32,110 nucleotides of DNA from Brachyspira sp. CAG:484 (lineage in GTDB: Bacteria > Cyanobacteriota > Vampirovibrionia > Gastranaerophilales > Gastranaerophilaceae): the NCBI GenBank assembly GCA_000431315.1, contig HF989696.1, forward strand, positions 1 through 32,110, written 5' to 3'. Numbering within the stretch: the stretch's first letter is position 1; the number at the start of each line of letters is the position of its first letter. A program made the position numbers and the translations under genes. The notes under the pieces are model-generated. The model had not been told where the DNA came from, made no database searches, and was given only the letters and a program-made list of their open reading frames with translations. Positions 29,871-32,110 of this stretch are shown piece after piece.

Positions 29871-30803
29871 ATGGATTTTAAGCATTATACTGTTATGAAA
29901 AATGAAGCTGTTGATGCACTTGAATGCAAAAACGGACTTATTTATGTTGACTGTACGCTTGGGGGAGGCGGACACAGCGAGTTAATTCTGAAAAGGATAC
30001 AGCCTGAAGGGCGGTTAATATCTTTTGATGTCGATGATGACGCCATTGCGGCTGCATCTGAAAGATTAAAAGATTACGATAACTTAACAATAGTAAAAAA
30101 TTCTTATACAAATATTAAAAAAGTTTTACATGAACTTGGAATTGAAAAGATTACCGGCGGCGTGCTTTTTGACCTTGGAGCGTCTTATCATCAGTTCAAT
30201 AAAGCAGAAAGAGGGTTTTCTTTTACAAAAGCTGCCCCTTTGGACATGCGATTTAATCAGGACGCAGATTTTTCTGCCTATGATGTTGTAAATACTTATC
30301 CTGAAGAGGATTTGGTAAGAATATTCTCAGAATACGGAGAGGAAAGATTTTCAAAAAGAATTGCAAAAGCAATCATTGAGCAAAGAAGGCTGAAAAAGCT
30401 TGAAACAACAATAGAGCTGGCTGATTTAATCAAAAATTGCACCCCTCATATAAAATCATCAATTCACCCTGCTACACGCGTTTTTCAGGCAATCAGGATA
30501 GAAGTTAACCATGAGTTAACAAATGTAAAAAATACTCTGAATGATGTGTTGGATTTACTGGACGTTGGTGCTATAATAAGTGTAATAAGTTTTCACTCAT
30601 TGGAGGATAGGATAGTGAAACACTTATTCAAATACCACTCACAGCGGTGTCATTGCGATAAAAACCAGATGATTTGTACATGCCCGCCGCCAAAATTGGA
30701 GCTGGTAAACAAAAAGCCAATAACGGCGACAGAACAGGAAGTAAAAGAAAATCTGCCGTCACGAAGCGCAAAATTAAGAATTGCAAGATGTATTAGAGGG
30801 TAG
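29871..30803 (+). CDS. rsmH: 16S rRNA (cytosine-1402-N4)-methyltransferase
   Basis: SAM-dependent enzyme that methylates C1402 in the P-site region of 16S rRNA. Motifs: an HYTVMKNEAVDAL start, DCTLGGGGHS (SAM-binding loop, about residues 27-36), GRLISFDVDDDA, GVLFDLGASYHQFN, ERGFSF..APLDMRF, NTYPEEDLVRIFSEYGEE, HPATRVFQAIRIEVN, ISFHSLEDRIVK and a C-terminal CHC...CTCPP cysteine cluster. DLGASYHQF replaces the more common DLGVSSxQL. Total 310 residues, the usual length. It begins the residual dcw (division and cell-wall) cluster with an FtsL-like gene next; mraZ is missing. It lacks a ribosome site. Confidence 0.97.
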   Translation: MDFKHYTVMKNEAVDALECKNGLIYVDCTLGGGGHSELILKRIQPEGRLISFDVDDDAIAAASERLKDYDNLTIVKNSYTNIKKVLHELGIEKITGGVLFDLGASYHQFNKAERGFSFTKAAPLDMRFNQDADFSAYDVVNTYPEEDLVRIFSEYGEERFSKRIAKAIIEQRRLKKLETTIELADLIKNCTPHIKSSIHPATRVFQAIRIEVNHELTNVKNTLNDVLDLLDVGAIISVISFHSLEDRIVKHLFKYHSQRCHCDKNQMICTCPPPKLELVNKKPITATEQEVKENLPSRSAKLRIARCIRG

Positions 30804-30822
30804 TTAATTTAAACAGTAAAAG

Positions 30823-31293
30823 TTGGGGAAGAAATTGAATACAGCAAGAGTAAGTGAAGAAGCTATAAATTATTCTTATGTAAATACAGGTTATGCAGAA
30901 CGCCCGATACAACAGGCTCCGGTTATTGAAGGTTATTTTCATAAAGAAAGTTCGGTAAAAGAAATGGCTATAAGGAAGGTAAATTCAACATTATGTGCGA
31001 TACTTGGAGTATTCGTATCTGTTGCTTTTATCAGCTATTACTTTGAGATGTCTAACGAGATTACATTAAACACTCTCAGCCGTCAGGTGACAACACTTAA
31101 CGATGAAAATGCAGAACTTCAAAATAATTTAGACAGACTTAAATCATTCAATAACGTAGACAACAGAATGACGGAATATAATCTTCTTCAAAAAGCTGCT
31201 AAAGTAATTGAAGTGCCTGCTGTGACTTCCACAATTGCGGTTGAACCTAAAAAAGATTTTGCGCCATCAGTAAACTGGGCTATCGGATATTAA
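30823..31293 (+). CDS. FtsL-like cell-division protein
   Basis: A 156-residue bitopic protein located directly after rsmH, the normal place of ftsL. A cytoplasmic N-terminus of about 50 residues is followed by a transmembrane helix (STLCAILGVFVSVAFISYYF, about 54-74) and a leucine-rich coiled coil (LNTLSRQVTTLNDENAELQ, LDRLK) reaching to about residue 110, then a flexible tail. In other bacteria FtsL joins FtsB to activate septal synthesis; the FtsB-like gene here is at 25274. The start is uncertain: TTG 30823 lacks a ribosome site, while TTG 30835 is preceded by GGGGAA. The terminator directly after it separates it from any ftsI. Confidence 0.75.
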   Translation: MGKKLNTARVSEEAINYSYVNTGYAERPIQQAPVIEGYFHKESSVKEMAIRKVNSTLCAILGVFVSVAFISYYFEMSNEITLNTLSRQVTTLNDENAELQNNLDRLKSFNNVDNRMTEYNLLQKAAKVIEVPAVTSTIAVEPKKDFAPSVNWAIGY

Positions 31294-31308
31294 CAGATTT
31301 TCATAAAT

Positions 31309-31341
31309 AAAAAAAGGAAGATTTTTAATCTTCCTTTTTTT
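31309..31341. terminator. Bidirectional terminator between the FtsL-like gene and a pilin gene
   Basis: AAAAAAAGGAAGAT, loop TTTTA, ATCTTCCTTTTTTT: a 14-bp stem with T-runs on both strands, overlapping the pilin stop codon at 31340. Confidence 0.9.
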
Positions 31342-32110
31342 ATCTTTTATAGACTTCTCCCAGGAAATCAGTCCAGTAATCTTTAGCTTCTTCCGTAGGG
31401 TGCGTATTGGTTAGTGCATAATAAGCACATGAAGTATTTTTCGATATATCGGATACTTTGTTAGAGCAATATTCAGAACCTATATTATTAAAATTACCAC
31501 AAGTTCCATTGCTACTATTGCATGCTCGAGGGTTATTTTTATGCTCCTGACCAACAGGAAGAACTCTTCCATCAACCGTAAATATAAACATAAAATAGTC
31601 TATTCCGTATCTGTTTGGTTTCTTTTTCCCGTTTACATCTACACATATAACAGGACCGTTATCTCCTTCTTTTGGAGCATCATTTAATATCATCAACGCG
31701 CCTGACAGGTTATTTGTAAAAGCACTATTATCGCACAAAAAAGAAGAATTTGTCCCCGAGTTGTTTGCACCCCCAGAATAGCCGCTTCCGTTTAAATTCG
31801 CCATATTATACCAAGCTAAAAAATTGCCTTCACCGTCAGACGTTCCCTGTCCGCCTTTTGTTAAATTTCTAGAACCTTTATAATAGGCAAATATCTTAGA
31901 TGCGGTGTCTGATTTTATCCCTGCTCCACCGCCGCCTGTAGAACCCTGCGCTTGCGCTACATATTCCGATATAGATATACCGTAATCTGCTTTAAAAAGC
32001 CCTGCTACTTGATTTAACTCAGAATAGGTCTTCAAAAATGCCGTATGAAGTTCCTTATTATTCGTTTTATTCATCCATGTCGGCATTGTCATTGCTGCGA
32101 CTACGCCGAT
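31340..32110 (-). CDS. Type IV pilin-like protein, start beyond the window edge
   Basis: An incomplete gene: the reading frame runs open to the last base of the window, where the codons read IGVVAAMTMPTWMN, the end of the pilin hydrophobic helix. The prepilin cleavage site lies outside. The 256 visible residues include a glycine-rich loop (GSTGGGGAG near 55), several cysteines in the C-terminal half, and VCVDVNGKKKPNRYGID, the motif shared with the pilin-like proteins at 5892 and 26957. The internal ATG at 32092 is not the true start. It ends in the bidirectional terminator. It is probably an exported pilus or pseudopilus subunit. Confidence 0.88.
   Translation of the reverse strand: MGVVAAMTMPTWMNKTNNKELHTAFLKTYSELNQVAGLFKADYGISISEYVAQAQGSTGGGGAGIKSDTASKIFAYYKGSRNLTKGGQGTSDGEGNFLAWYNMANLNGSGYSGGANNSGTNSSFLCDNSAFTNNLSGALMILNDAPKEGDNGPVICVDVNGKKKPNRYGIDYFMFIFTVDGRVLPVGQEHKNNPRACNSSNGTCGNFNNIGSEYCSNKVSDISKNTSCAYYALTNTHPTEEAKDYWTDFLGEVYKR

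Overview
The window is a low-GC bacterial chromosome segment with ordinary housekeeping genes and many short, poorly recognised secreted or membrane proteins. Several features point to a gut-type non-photosynthetic relative of Cyanobacteria (Vampirovibrionia/Melainabacteria, probably Gastranaerophilales). These are the Gram-negative-type exported proteins, three type IV pilin-like genes of one family (GFT(L)xEVLITLGIIGVVAxMT start, DVNGxK(K/R)PN near the C-terminus), and lineage-specific glycine-rich membrane proteins. The assignment is an inference from style of gene content; no rRNA is present to confirm it.

Layout: (83-4405, -) a very large cytoplasmic GH13 alpha-amylase-like protein; (4580-5848, +) S-adenosylhomocysteinase; (5892-6753, -) a pilin-like gene whose frame is broken at a G10 tract; (7076-8820, +) rpsB-tsf behind a structured leader; (8944-9090, +) a 48-residue orphan gene; (9091-10644, -) two paralogous exported proteins; (10728-13553, -) uvrA; (13605-18337, -) five lineage-specific membrane or glycine-rich proteins surrounding folP; (18490-19577, -) a Zn-ribbon mini-protein coupled to a YhcC-type radical SAM protein; (19736-21609) small exported proteins, cytidine deaminase and a small Zn-ribbon protein; (21606-25705, -) ctpA protease, an HExxH-type exported protein, a TPR protein and an FtsB/DivIC-like protein; (25785-26836, -) an exported beta-rich protein and a ribbon-helix-helix regulator; (26957-29203, +) a pilin-like gene and gltX; (29356-31293, +) two small paralogs, rsmH and an FtsL-like protein; (31340-end, -) a third pilin-like gene cut by the window edge.

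Two kinds of translation start are visible. Many genes have a clear AAGGAG-type site 6-8 nt before the start. A second group (uvrA, folP, ctpA, rsmH, the exported-protein genes starting at 20859 and 26636, and the ribbon-helix-helix gene) has no such site; instead a -10-like hexamer, often with an upstream TGn, ends exactly 6 nt before the ATG, as expected for leaderless mRNAs.

The most notable signals are the G10 tract that would switch a pilin-like gene on at 9 or 12 Gs, the leaderless-promoter class, a double-dyad operator between the ribbon-helix-helix gene and a pilin gene, and a terminator hairpin whose 3' arm contains the folP start codon. No tRNA, rRNA, CRISPR array, transposase or phage gene was seen.
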